64,000 bases of DNA. It comes from a bacterium. Lineage in GTDB: Bacteria; Planctomycetota; UBA1135; UBA2386. The notes below the pieces were generated by a model, which saw only the letters and a list, made by a program, of their open reading frames with translations, did no database searches and was not told where the DNA came from. The translations under genes were made by a program, and so were the position numbers. Where the stretch lies: contig JANSXC010000019.1 in the NCBI GenBank assembly GCA_024743115.1, positions 62,001 through 126,000 on the forward strand, written 5' to 3'. Below are positions 42,342 to 52,323 of the stretch, one piece after another (position 1 is the first letter of the stretch; every line of letters starts with the position of its first letter).

Positions 42342-44621
42342 ATGACCGAGCCCGATCCCAAGCAGCAACCGAGTTCCGTGGAGCTGGCCCGGGCAGCCTT
42401 CGAGCTGTCCGGCGACGCGTTCTTCTGGATGCGCTCCGACGCCAGGTTCGTGCTCGTCAACCAGGCGGCCTGCGACATGCTCGGATACTCGCGGAACCAA
42501 CTGCTCGAGATGTCCGTGTTCGACATCGACGCGATGATGACACCCGCGCACTGGCTCGCACACTGGGAAGAGCTCGAGGCCCGACGCACGTTCACCATCA
42601 ACTCGTTCCATCGCCGGGCCGACGGCTCGAGACTCCCGGTCGAAGTCAGCGTCAACTACCTGCAGGTCGGCGATGACTACTACAACTGCGCGAGAGTCCG
42701 AGATCTGTCCGCGATCCGCGCCCAGCAGATCGAGTCCGAACGCAACGCTGCGCTGAAGACGGCGACGATCGATTGCGCACTCGACTGCGTCATCACGATC
42801 GATCAGACCGGGGCCATCGTCGAGTTCAACCCAGCCGCGGAACAGACGTTCGGCTACGAGAAAGACCTGGTGGTCGGCCAGCGCCTCGCGGACCTGATCA
42901 TTCCCGAGAACTACCGCGCTGCGCACGAAGCCGGGCTCAGACGCTACCTCGACACCGGCGAGGGTCCGGTGCTCAACACCCGGCTCGAGCTCACCGCCCT
43001 GCGGTCTGATGGCACGGAGTTTCCAGTCGAACTAGCGATCTCGCCCATCGAGGTCGACGGTCAGGCCCTATTCACTGCCTACCTCCGCGACATCACCGAG
43101 CGGCGCGCAGCGGAACAGGAGCTCAACGATGCTCGCGCGGCGGCAGAACGTGCCAGCCAGTACAAGTCCCGCTTCCTCGCCGGCATGAGCCACGAGATCA
43201 GGACCCCGCTGACCGCCATCGTGGGCTACGCGGACCTGCTGACCCAACCGCGCCGGAACGAGACTTCGATTGCGGAATGGGGCGCGAGAATCCAGGACAA
43301 CACCCGCTACCTGCTGTCACTGGTCAACGACATTCTCGATCTGTCCAAGATCGAGGCGGGCGAGTTCAAGGCCCGACCGGTGCGTTCGGACCTGCTCGCG
43401 ACCGTTCGCGAGGTGGAGTCGATGTTCCGCGCCCGCGCGAACGAGAAGCTGCTCGACTTCCGAATGGAGCTCCCGACAGCACTCCCCCGCTCAGCCCTGT
43501 TCGACGCCACGCGACTCAAGCAGATCGTCGTCAACCTGCTATCGAACGCCATCAAGGCCACGAGCCAAGGCCACATCGCTCTGCGCGTGGTCGTGTCGGC
43601 GCCCGACTCCGACAACACGGCAACCTGCGAGATTTCGGTCTCGGACACCGGCATCGGCATCCCGGAAGAACACCGCGACCTCCTGTTCAAACCCTTCGTC
43701 CAGCTCCAGAACGGGGCCACATCGCCGCTTGGCGGCACCGGCCTGGGCCTGGCGATCTGCAAGAACTTCGCCAAGCTCCTCGGGGGCTCGGTCAGCTATC
43801 GCTCGAACCCGGGTGAAGGCTCCACGTTCCAGGTCGACATTCCGCTCCCACAGGCAAGCGACTACGTCGACCCGAGCACTCACACCGGTACCGCCAGGGC
43901 GATCGAAGCGGGCGCGCCCGACCTGGATGGTGCGAGGATCCTCATCGTCGACGACAACCCCGACAACCGACAGATCCTGCGCTACCTGCTCGAACCTACC
44001 GGAGCCGAGATCGTGACCGCCGCGAGCGGACCACTCGCGCTCGACCTGGTCACGAATGCCGATCGGGAACGGGCCTTCGACATGATCCTCCTGGACATGC
44101 AGATGCCGGAGATGACGGGCTACGAAGTGGTCCGGGAGATGCGGGCCGCGGCGCGGACGGAACGCGTGATCGCAGTGACCGCATACGCGACCGCCGGTGA
44201 CCGTGACAAGTGCCTTGCAGCGGGCTGCGACGACTACCTCTCCAAACCCGTGGACCCCCACGAGCTGTACAAGCTGGTGTCGGAACGGGCCAGGGTAGCC
44301 GAGACCGCGCCGGTGGACTGGTCGGACGACCCCGTGTTCGCCCAGCTCCGCCAAGGCTACATCGCGTCGCTCCGCGAAGTCCTCGCAGAGATCGAAACGG
44401 CTCGTAGCCAGAACGACACCACGGTCCTGCAGCGAATCGCCCACCGGCTCAAGGGCACCGGGACGAGCTACGGCTATCCGGAACTGAGCGAGAACGCAGC
44501 TCGCTGCGAAACGGGCCTCGCGAGCGCCGAACCGATGGCGGGCGTCACCGAGCTGGCGATGTGCATTCGAGTCATCACCGGCCAGCAACCGCCGGGCAAG
44601 GACGACTCGCACCCCGGATAG
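42342..44621 (+). CDS. Hybrid histidine kinase: PAS-PAS-HisKA-HATPase-REC-Hpt
   Basis: This 759-residue sensor has no membrane segment. Two PAS domains (about 20-130 and 145-260; FFWMRSDARFVLVNQAA, VITIDQTGAIVEFNPAAEQTFGYE) precede a HisKA domain with the phospho-His in GMSHEIRTPLTAIVGY. The ATPase has the N box (IVVNLLSNAIKAT), G1 (VSDTGIGIPEEH) and G2 (GGTGLGLAI). The receiver has ILIVDDNPDNRQ, phospho-Asp in MILLDMQMPEMTG and Lys in YLSKPVD. A C-terminal Hpt domain has RIAHRLKGTGTSYG. The phosphorelay partner may be a response regulator elsewhere; no cognate regulator adjoins. It starts 246 bases after tRNA-Arg. Confidence 0.9.
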   Translation: MTEPDPKQQPSSVELARAAFELSGDAFFWMRSDARFVLVNQAACDMLGYSRNQLLEMSVFDIDAMMTPAHWLAHWEELEARRTFTINSFHRRADGSRLPVEVSVNYLQVGDDYYNCARVRDLSAIRAQQIESERNAALKTATIDCALDCVITIDQTGAIVEFNPAAEQTFGYEKDLVVGQRLADLIIPENYRAAHEAGLRRYLDTGEGPVLNTRLELTALRSDGTEFPVELAISPIEVDGQALFTAYLRDITERRAAEQELNDARAAAERASQYKSRFLAGMSHEIRTPLTAIVGYADLLTQPRRNETSIAEWGARIQDNTRYLLSLVNDILDLSKIEAGEFKARPVRSDLLATVREVESMFRARANEKLLDFRMELPTALPRSALFDATRLKQIVVNLLSNAIKATSQGHIALRVVVSAPDSDNTATCEISVSDTGIGIPEEHRDLLFKPFVQLQNGATSPLGGTGLGLAICKNFAKLLGGSVSYRSNPGEGSTFQVDIPLPQASDYVDPSTHTGTARAIEAGAPDLDGARILIVDDNPDNRQILRYLLEPTGAEIVTAASGPLALDLVTNADRERAFDMILLDMQMPEMTGYEVVREMRAAARTERVIAVTAYATAGDRDKCLAAGCDDYLSKPVDPHELYKLVSERARVAETAPVDWSDDPVFAQLRQGYIASLREVLAEIETARSQNDTTVLQRIAHRLKGTGTSYGYPELSENAARCETGLASAEPMAGVTELAMCIRVITGQQPPGKDDSHPG

Positions 44622-44622
44622 C

Positions 44623-45594
44623 TCACGTCAGGCCGGGGTCACAGACCACCAGATCCACGCCGAGGGCGGACTTCACCTCGACCCCGTCGACGCAGGCCGG
44701 CACGAACAACGTGTCGCCACACGCCACCGCAGCCTTGCCCGCGGATCGCCCGCGCCAATGAACCGTCGCGGCACCGTCCAGGCAGGTCAGGGTCAAGAAC
44801 CGACCGCCCGTCGGCAGCGGCACGGCCATCGCGCGAAGGTATCTCCTGACCCGGAACCACTCACATTCCTGAAGCAACAGGCCACCGTCCGCAAGTAGTC
44901 GTGCCGCGACGATCGAAGCTCGCGCTCGGTCACGCTCCGCAACTGCCTTGGCGGCCGCAACCTGCAACTCACGACCGCGGTTCCAGTCGTAGATTCGATA
45001 GGTGGCGTCGCTGTTCTGCTGGCACTCGAACAGCAGGACGTCGGGCCCGGAACCGTGGATCGCACCCGGAGGCACGTCGATGCACTGGCCGGCGCGGGGC
45101 CGGAAGCCCGAGGTGAGTCCGACGGCGCACCCCGGATCGGTCACGCGAGCGAGATCCTCCACGGCGACGCCCGGCCGCAAACCGCACACCATGCGCGCTG
45201 CGGGCCCCGCATCCAGGACGACCTGGCACTCGTGTTTGCTCGGCGCACCGCCGGGATGCACCTGGACCGATAGCGGGCGTCGCACATCGAGAAGCTTCAG
45301 GAGCAGCGGGAATCGACCGTCGCTTGTCGGTCGCACCCCCTCACCTAGCACAAGCGACGGCGCCCGACGCATCATCTCACCCAAGGACCAACCACCGCCG
45401 ACCGGAACACTGCAACCGTCGGCGCTATCGTAGAGCAACAAGGCCTCGCCGATCATGCGACTCGGCGGCAGTCGATACCCGAACCGACTCGCGAGGCGAC
45501 GGCCACCCCAGACCTTGGGGACGAATCGCGGTGACAGCAGGCAGGGCGCGAGACCGTACGCCGACAGGCGTGGAGCACTGGGCGCAACCTTCAT
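44623..45594 (-). CDS. manA: Mannose-6-phosphate isomerase (type I)
   Basis: A 323-residue cupin isomerase converts fructose-6-phosphate to mannose-6-phosphate. Zinc-site motifs are LSVQVHPGGAPSKHE and VPPGAIHGSGPDVLLFECQQ, followed by SDATYRIYDWNR, a family hallmark. It is the last gene of the exopolysaccharide minus operon and overlaps the LruC gene by four bases (ATGA), so it would supply mannose units for the GDP-mannose/GDP-fucose route. The GDP-mannose pyrophosphorylase and phosphomannomutase are not in this window. Confidence 0.9.
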   Translation of the reverse strand: MKVAPSAPRLSAYGLAPCLLSPRFVPKVWGGRRLASRFGYRLPPSRMIGEALLLYDSADGCSVPVGGGWSLGEMMRRAPSLVLGEGVRPTSDGRFPLLLKLLDVRRPLSVQVHPGGAPSKHECQVVLDAGPAARMVCGLRPGVAVEDLARVTDPGCAVGLTSGFRPRAGQCIDVPPGAIHGSGPDVLLFECQQNSDATYRIYDWNRGRELQVAAAKAVAERDRARASIVAARLLADGGLLLQECEWFRVRRYLRAMAVPLPTGGRFLTLTCLDGAATVHWRGRSAGKAAVACGDTLFVPACVDGVEVKSALGVDLVVCDPGLT

Positions 45595-47273
45595 CGGGCC
45601 GGCCCCGATACCGCCCAGGAACGCTGCGGGATTCGCCCCACCAACGGCGGTGCGACCATCGCACCGGCCGTCGTCGCGTTCCGGAACCAGCTCTGATTGA
45701 AGCTGCCGCCCGAGTCACGCCAACCAGCGAACTGTGCGTAGGCGTTCTCGACGTGCCGAAACTCCAGCGGATGCCGCCAGGACGTCGGCACGAGCAACGC
45801 CCACGGATACCCGTTGGCATCCACGAACGCGCCGTTACCCGCCTCAGTCGGCAGGTGGGACGGCCGATCGGCGAACCCTGGTTTGCCGGCCAGGTGGATG
45901 TCCCAACCGACCGTGTCCCAGCGCATCACGGACAAGTACGGATCGTACGGCGGGTTCCCTATCGCACCGGCCGCAATCGCAACATCGAACTCGATCCGAA
46001 ACCGCGCCGATGCGGTGCCCACGGTTGGCGCCCCGAACATCGTATTGGAGAACGCATAGCCGGCCGGAGGCGGCAAGGCACTCGTCGTCGAAGCGAACAC
46101 GTCAGCGACCCGCCCGTCCGACGCTACGAGATCGGCGACGGATCGCGTTACGATGGCGGTGGGCTCAGCACTGCCGGCCACCCAGCGCTCGAGTTGCAAG
46201 GTCCCGGTCGCGTCCAGCGGCAATCCCGGCAGGCGCACGCCGAAGGAGTGGTCGTAGGCCGCCCCTCTGGCGACCAGGTGGAAGTCACCGAGGATGTCCT
46301 TGATGTCGCCCGCAGCGTCGGAAACGACCACGTAGTGGAACGCGATGACCGCATCGTTGTAGTCCGCGTCGCCGATTGCCGGGTAGTTGTCCTCGAACGC
46401 AACGACCATCTCACCAGCCGACGGATAGCGGTTCTGGTAGGCCCGCTCCGGGTCTTCGGGAAAGTGATCCGCCACGCCGGCGACGCCGTCGTTGTCCACG
46501 TCGTCCGGATTGTAATGAAAGACGTTGCTCCCGGCGACCGCGGCCTCGGGCGACGTCCGCACCAGGAACACCGCGTCGTTGAAGTCGTCATCGGAGTTCC
46601 GGGTCCGATTGAGATCCTCGAAGCCGACGACCGTGTAGTCGTTGCCGTCGAGGAATCCGGGCTTGCCGGGCATCCGCAGCATCGCGACGTGCTGACTCTT
46701 GCTGCCGTCGCCGATGACGGCCTCACGATTCACCTTCGGAACGGTGGTGTAGCAACCCAGGCCGATCCCACCGTTGGCCGCAGCGGAGTTGGTCGGCACA
46801 CCCGGACTGAACTGCCAGTTCGCCACGAGGCTCGTCGCAGACCCGAAGCCGTTGGCGATCAGGAAGAAGCCAATTCGCTCACCAGGCTGGAAGATCCGCG
46901 GCAGACCGTCGACCCCACGGAGTGGCAGCACGGTTCCCGTCGTCATGCTGCCTTGCGGCGGCAACGACAGGTTGGCCGCAAGCAGATCGCTGCTGTTGAC
47001 CGTGATCGAGCCATCGGGATTCTCGGTGTAGGTGAAGTAGCCGAGCGAGTTGCGGTAGCCGGCGCCTTCCCACAGGAAGATCACCTCGGCCGTGCACACC
47101 TCGCTGACCAGGAGGTTGGGTGAGTAGATCGCCGACAGGAACGCAGCCTGCGCGTTCGACCGCTCGGGCAACACATCGCCGATCTCGTTCAGAACGCTCG
47201 ACGGCACGTTGATCTGAGCCATCAGACCCAACGGCAACGCGAGCACGGACCACGCCAGGGCAACGGTACGCAT
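45591..47273 (-). CDS. Secreted LruC-domain protein
   Basis: The 560-residue protein has a signal peptide (MRTVALAWSVLALPLGLMAQ). Asp/Asn-rich calcium-type loops occur in VGFEDLNRTRNSDDDFNDAVF and in DDVDNDGVAGVADHFPEDPE. The latter joins the LruC-like region MVVAFEDNYPAIGDADYND, AVIAFHYVV and DILGDFHLVARGAAYDHSF. The N-terminal half has a DUF4114-like pattern. LruC proteins are typically exported surface or matrix proteins. Its place inside the polysaccharide operon suggests an extracellular-matrix component, but this is inference. Confidence 0.8.
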   Translation of the reverse strand: MRTVALAWSVLALPLGLMAQINVPSSVLNEIGDVLPERSNAQAAFLSAIYSPNLLVSEVCTAEVIFLWEGAGYRNSLGYFTYTENPDGSITVNSSDLLAANLSLPPQGSMTTGTVLPLRGVDGLPRIFQPGERIGFFLIANGFGSATSLVANWQFSPGVPTNSAAANGGIGLGCYTTVPKVNREAVIGDGSKSQHVAMLRMPGKPGFLDGNDYTVVGFEDLNRTRNSDDDFNDAVFLVRTSPEAAVAGSNVFHYNPDDVDNDGVAGVADHFPEDPERAYQNRYPSAGEMVVAFEDNYPAIGDADYNDAVIAFHYVVVSDAAGDIKDILGDFHLVARGAAYDHSFGVRLPGLPLDATGTLQLERWVAGSAEPTAIVTRSVADLVASDGRVADVFASTTSALPPPAGYAFSNTMFGAPTVGTASARFRIEFDVAIAAGAIGNPPYDPYLSVMRWDTVGWDIHLAGKPGFADRPSHLPTEAGNGAFVDANGYPWALLVPTSWRHPLEFRHVENAYAQFAGWRDSGGSFNQSWFRNATTAGAMVAPPLVGRIPQRSWAVSGPAR

Positions 47274-47725
47274 CACTCCACCTCCAACTCGACCACGACA
47301 CTCGCGAGTTGCGCAACGGCGACCCTCTGATATGCGGATGGCGCAAACGGCCCCCAACGCTCCCGCAGGCGCTCGTCCGTGTAGCCACCTCGGAGACCGG
47401 GAACCTGCACGACGACGTCGACTTCTCGCAGGTCGGCGGGCAGCTCGAGCAGGCCTCGGCAGTGACCATCCGGGCTCGTCCCCGACTGCCACAGCGGAAC
47501 TCCGCCGACGTCGTCGAGACCACCAGGGGCAGGCGTCGCTGCCAGGCGAGGTTCACAAACCATGACCGAGGCGCCGCGAACGGCCGCCCCGTCCCGCGCG
47601 ACGCGGATATCTACGACCTGCTCGGTCAAGGTGGCGAAGGCAAAGACGGAACGCTCCGGCTCCTCCGAGGACGCGGGCTGACAAGCAGCAGCTGCAGCAC
47701 ACAACAGCACGACAGGAAGTCTCAT
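47273..47725 (-). CDS. Small lipoprotein with a beta-sandwich-like domain
   Basis: A 150-residue lipoprotein (MRLPVVLLCAAAAACQPAS) with a lipobox AAAAC. The mature part has VVDIRVARDGAAVRGASVMVC, then SPDGHCRGLLELPADLREVDVVVQVPG, which resembles a carboxypeptidase-regulatory or transthyretin-like fold. Its start overlaps the wzy-downstream gap; its stop overlaps the LruC gene as ATGA, so the two are coupled and may act together at the outer membrane. Confidence 0.68.
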   Translation of the reverse strand: MRLPVVLLCAAAAACQPASSEEPERSVFAFATLTEQVVDIRVARDGAAVRGASVMVCEPRLAATPAPGGLDDVGGVPLWQSGTSPDGHCRGLLELPADLREVDVVVQVPGLRGGYTDERLRERWGPFAPSAYQRVAVAQLASVVVELEVE

Positions 47726-47759
47726 GATGCCCTCGAAGGAGCAAACGTCGTGCCAGCCG

Positions 47760-49049
47760 TTATCCCCCCGTTGGCACCACGGCAACACTCGCCGCGTCCC
47801 TGTCGACTCGCATTGTGCGATGCAGACCGCGACAGCCGCGGTCGCTTTGCGAAGCCATGACCAACACGCACCATGCGAAGACGAAGAACTGCAGCTTGTC
47901 CATCTTGAGCAGGAAGCTCTCGCTGAACGCCCCGATGCCGAGCAGCGCCCCCACCACGGCCAGCGGGGCCGCTCGCATGGCGCGGGCCTCGCGGCCTCTC
48001 GCCGTTCGAAAACTCCGCCAACCACGAGCGAGGGCCCGACCAACGACAGCCGCGAACAGGAAGGCACCGATCAGGCCAACGTCGAGCGCGAGGTCGATGT
48101 AGGCATGATGGCTCTGCCGCGGATTCCAGGTACCGACCATGTCGCGACCGCGACCCTCGTACCAGAACGCTCCATAGCCACTGCCCAACCAGGGCTGCTC
48201 CTGCACCTCTCGCCACGAGACCGACCACAGGTCGCCACGGCCGGAGAGGGTCGCATCGCGCCCCAGCATGCCGAGCGAGCCATCGACGATCGGACCCCAG
48301 TCGAACAAGACCAAGGGTACGAACAGCATGACGACGATCGCCACCAGGACACGCCACATCGGCGTGGTCACCAGCCAGAAGAACCCGACCGTGCCGCCCG
48401 CAGCCATCAGGATCGAACCGGCCGAATCCGTGAGGACGAGCGCGGACAGCATCCCCGCCTGCAGCGCCCTGACGCCACATCGGACGGCGCGCCCGGATCC
48501 TGCCAGCCCCAACGAGGCGATCCAACCGATGGCCAGACCGGGACCGAGGGTGTTCGGGTGACCGCTGACGCCGGCGAGCCCGGCACGCGACGTCGTCTGC
48601 CAGCAGTTCTCCGGCAAGGCGATCCACATCGCCAGCGAGACCCAGGCCATCAACCCCATCGAACCCGCGAGACCCCAGTTCAACAGTCGGTGAGGCGCGC
48701 GCGCAAGATAGGTCAGCCCGAGGACCGCGACCGATCCCATCGCGAAGACGGCCGACCGCTTGCCGGTCAAAACGGGCTCGTCCGAGTAGGCCGCGGACAT
48801 CGCCAACAGCAGTCCGAACCCGAGCCAGGCCATCCGACACTGCAGGATCTTGCGCCAGTGTCCACCCGTGAGCAATGCATACCACGCGGCCAGCCCGCAG
48901 ACCGTGAACAGGACCTGGCGCACCCGCCCTCCGGAGTTCGAATCGCTCTCGAGTAGCGGTTCGAACGGCGACCGCATGCCGTGGAGCGTGTAGGACAGCC
49001 AGAGCAGGCCGGCCATGATCCCGACACTGGCCCACGCCCTACTCGACAT
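47760..49049 (-). CDS. O-antigen polymerase/ligase-like membrane protein
   Basis: The 429-residue protein has about ten to twelve predicted membrane helices. A large periplasmic loop contains LSGRGDLWSVSWREVQEQPWLGSGYGAFW, typical of the Wzy_C (O-antigen ligase/polymerase) domain, and SHHAYIDLALDVGLIGAFLF follows. It would polymerise or ligate polysaccharide repeats in the periplasm. The start at 49049 (MSSRAWASVGIMAG) overlaps the upstream wzz-like gene by 11 bases; ATG at 49082 is also possible. Confidence 0.8.
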   Translation of the reverse strand: MSSRAWASVGIMAGLLWLSYTLHGMRSPFEPLLESDSNSGGRVRQVLFTVCGLAAWYALLTGGHWRKILQCRMAWLGFGLLLAMSAAYSDEPVLTGKRSAVFAMGSVAVLGLTYLARAPHRLLNWGLAGSMGLMAWVSLAMWIALPENCWQTTSRAGLAGVSGHPNTLGPGLAIGWIASLGLAGSGRAVRCGVRALQAGMLSALVLTDSAGSILMAAGGTVGFFWLVTTPMWRVLVAIVVMLFVPLVLFDWGPIVDGSLGMLGRDATLSGRGDLWSVSWREVQEQPWLGSGYGAFWYEGRGRDMVGTWNPRQSHHAYIDLALDVGLIGAFLFAAVVGRALARGWRSFRTARGREARAMRAAPLAVVGALLGIGAFSESFLLKMDKLQFFVFAWCVLVMASQSDRGCRGLHRTMRVDRDAASVAVVPTGG

Positions 49050-50280
49050 CACCCTGCCGATCCGTCGTTCGTTGCGGAGCACGCCTGCGCACTTCCCTGA
49101 GGCGAACAGCGAGCACCGGGTCCTTCATCGCCGCTCGCCAACGCTCTCGCAGAGCCGCGAGGATCCACGCCGAGATCACCGTGAGCGCGGCCCCGATCAG
49201 CATGACGCGCTTGCGACGCGGCCCCGCCGCCGACGTGGGCTCGGTCGCCGGCGTGATCGCCACCACGGCGCCGGCCGTCTGGAGCGCACGCACCTGCAGC
49301 ACCTCACGCTGCGCCTCGAGCGTCCGCACGAGATCGGTCGTGGCATCGATCCGCTGCTGCAGGCGCGAGTGCTCGAGCAGGAGCGCACCGTAGCTCGCCT
49401 CGCCGCTGCCGCGAACGAACCCGCGCAACTCACCAAGGCGCTGATTCGCCGCGTCGATCTGCGAAGTCGCCTCGCGAATCTCCGGCGATTCTGCGGTGTA
49501 GCTCTGACCGAGCTCAGCGCGCCGGCGCACGAGCCCGTCGCGAATCATCTGCGTTTCCCGGATCTGCCGCAGGTTCTCCGTCGACTCCTGGTACGGATCG
49601 AGCAGCCGATGCTCGTCGAGGAAGATCTGCATCGCAACTTCGTCACCTTCGAGCCTCCGAACGGAGGTGCGAACCGCGATCTCGAGCCGATCGAGCACAT
49701 CTTCGATCATCCGGCGTTCGATCTCGACGCTCGCCTTCCGCCCCTGATCGAGAATGTGGTTGGCGATGTCCGCGGCCAGCCGCGGCGCGTCCGCCGTAAC
49801 CTCGACCGAGATCAGGCCGGCGTCCGTCGTCACGATGTTGACCATCCGTCGCAAGGCGACGATCGCCCCATCGTCCTCTCCCGGACTGGCGAGGCCCAGT
49901 CGCGCACGGAACGCTTCGATCACCGCAACGAGGCAACGCTCGGAGCGCAACAGTTCCGAGTACAACTCGGTCTGGGGCGGCAGCATCAGCGTTCCGACCC
50001 CAACGCGGCTGCCCGCGCCATCCGCCGTACGCAGCGAGGGCGTCCGGACCGACATGTCGAACACCGGCTTCTCGCGCGGCATCAGCACACCGATCGCGGT
50101 CGCCCGATAGTACGACCGGCCGCCGAACGCGGCGCCGAGGGCGAGTACGAGTCCGACGAACAGTACACCGGCCACCAGCCGTCGCTGACGGCTGAGGGTC
50201 ACGAGGACGTCGATCAGCGGCGCCGGCCAACCATACCAGCACTCCGGACCCGTCCGCGGCTGCTCGTCGTTCCGGTTCAC
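49039..50280 (-). CDS. Wzz/GumC-like polysaccharide chain-length determinant
   Basis: The 413-residue protein has a short cytoplasmic N-terminus, a first membrane helix (LVAGVLFVGLVLALGAAF) and a long coiled-coil periplasmic region (KASVEIERRMIEDVLDRLEI, GALLLEHSRLQQRIDATTDL). A second membrane helix near the end reads VMLIGAALTVISAWILAAL. This is the Wzz (PF02706) topology. It has no fused tyrosine kinase. The GTG at 50280 overlaps the upstream gene stop as GTGA and is preferred over the longer ORF start. Confidence 0.85.
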   Translation of the reverse strand: MNRNDEQPRTGPECWYGWPAPLIDVLVTLSRQRRLVAGVLFVGLVLALGAAFGGRSYYRATAIGVLMPREKPVFDMSVRTPSLRTADGAGSRVGVGTLMLPPQTELYSELLRSERCLVAVIEAFRARLGLASPGEDDGAIVALRRMVNIVTTDAGLISVEVTADAPRLAADIANHILDQGRKASVEIERRMIEDVLDRLEIAVRTSVRRLEGDEVAMQIFLDEHRLLDPYQESTENLRQIRETQMIRDGLVRRRAELGQSYTAESPEIREATSQIDAANQRLGELRGFVRGSGEASYGALLLEHSRLQQRIDATTDLVRTLEAQREVLQVRALQTAGAVVAITPATEPTSAAGPRRKRVMLIGAALTVISAWILAALRERWRAAMKDPVLAVRLREVRRRAPQRTTDRQGDVE

Positions 50281-51265
50281 TTCGCACTCGATTGGCTGGC
50301 CAGCGAGCCGCGATCCGCCGCGACGTCGGCGGGTTGGTCGAGCCACCAGCGCACCGTGCGCTCGAGCCCGTCCTCGAGATCGACCTCGGCCGCGAAACCG
50401 AAAGCCGCGCCCGCGGCCGAGGTATCGAGGCAGCGCCGCGGCTGCCCGTCCGGCATGCCGGCGTCCCAGTCGATCCGCCCGCGGAATCCAACCATCGCCG
50501 CGATCAGCTCGGCCAATCGCTTGATGCGAATCTCGCGACCAGTGCCGATGTTCACGGGTTCGCTCGAATCGTAGCCCGCCGTCGCTGCGACGATCGCACG
50601 CGCACAGTCCTCCACGTAGAGGAACTCACGCGAGGCCGAACCCGTGCCCCACAGCCGGACGCTGTCCCGCTTCGCGGCCACCGCTGTGGCGAACTTCCGG
50701 ATCAACGCCGGGATCACGTGACTGCTCTCCAGGTCGAAGTTGTCACCTGGCCCATAGAGATTGACCGGTAGCAGGTAGATACCGGGGAAGTCGTATTGCG
50801 CCCGGTAACCCTGGAGCATCACCAGCGCGGCCTTCTTCGCGATTCCGTAGGGTGCATTCGTCTCCTCGGGGTAGCCCGACCAGAGAGCCGACTCGCAGAA
50901 CGGAACCGGGGTGTGCTTCGGGTAGGCACAGATGCTGCCGAGCTGAACGAACTTCTCGACGCCGACCAACCGCGCGGTCTCGATGACGTTCAACGCCATC
51001 GCCATGTTGGCGTAGAAGTACCGACCGGGATTGGCACGATTGGCGCCGATGCCGCCCACTTCGGCCGCCAGGTGGACAACTACATCCGGGCTCACTGCGC
51101 GCATCAACGCGTCGGTGGCGGCCGCGTCCGTCAGATCGCAGTCACGCGACCGCGGCACCACGAGCTCCCCGACTCCCCGTCGCTCGAACTCCCGGCAGAC
51201 GAACTGGCCGAGGAAGCCGGCACCACCGGTCACCAGGACCCGCTTGCCGTGCAATGCAATCGGCA

Positions 51266-51266
<1 letters not shown>
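50277..51266 (-). CDS. fcl: GDP-L-fucose synthase
   Basis: A 329-residue short-chain dehydrogenase/reductase with GxxGxxG as VLVTGGAGFLGQFV. The catalytic Ser is in LGSICAYPKHTPVPF and the YxxxK motif in NAPYGIAKKAAL. The blocks HLAAEVGGIGANRANPG and RLWGTGSASREFLYVED are typical of GDP-fucose synthase (epimerase/reductase). It uses the product of the upstream gmd; ATGA overlap couples them. The product GDP-L-fucose would feed the polysaccharide. Confidence 0.92.
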
Positions 51267-52294
<1,028 letters not shown>

Positions 52295-52323
52295 TTCTCT
52301 GACCTATCTCTCGAGGTGTCCGT

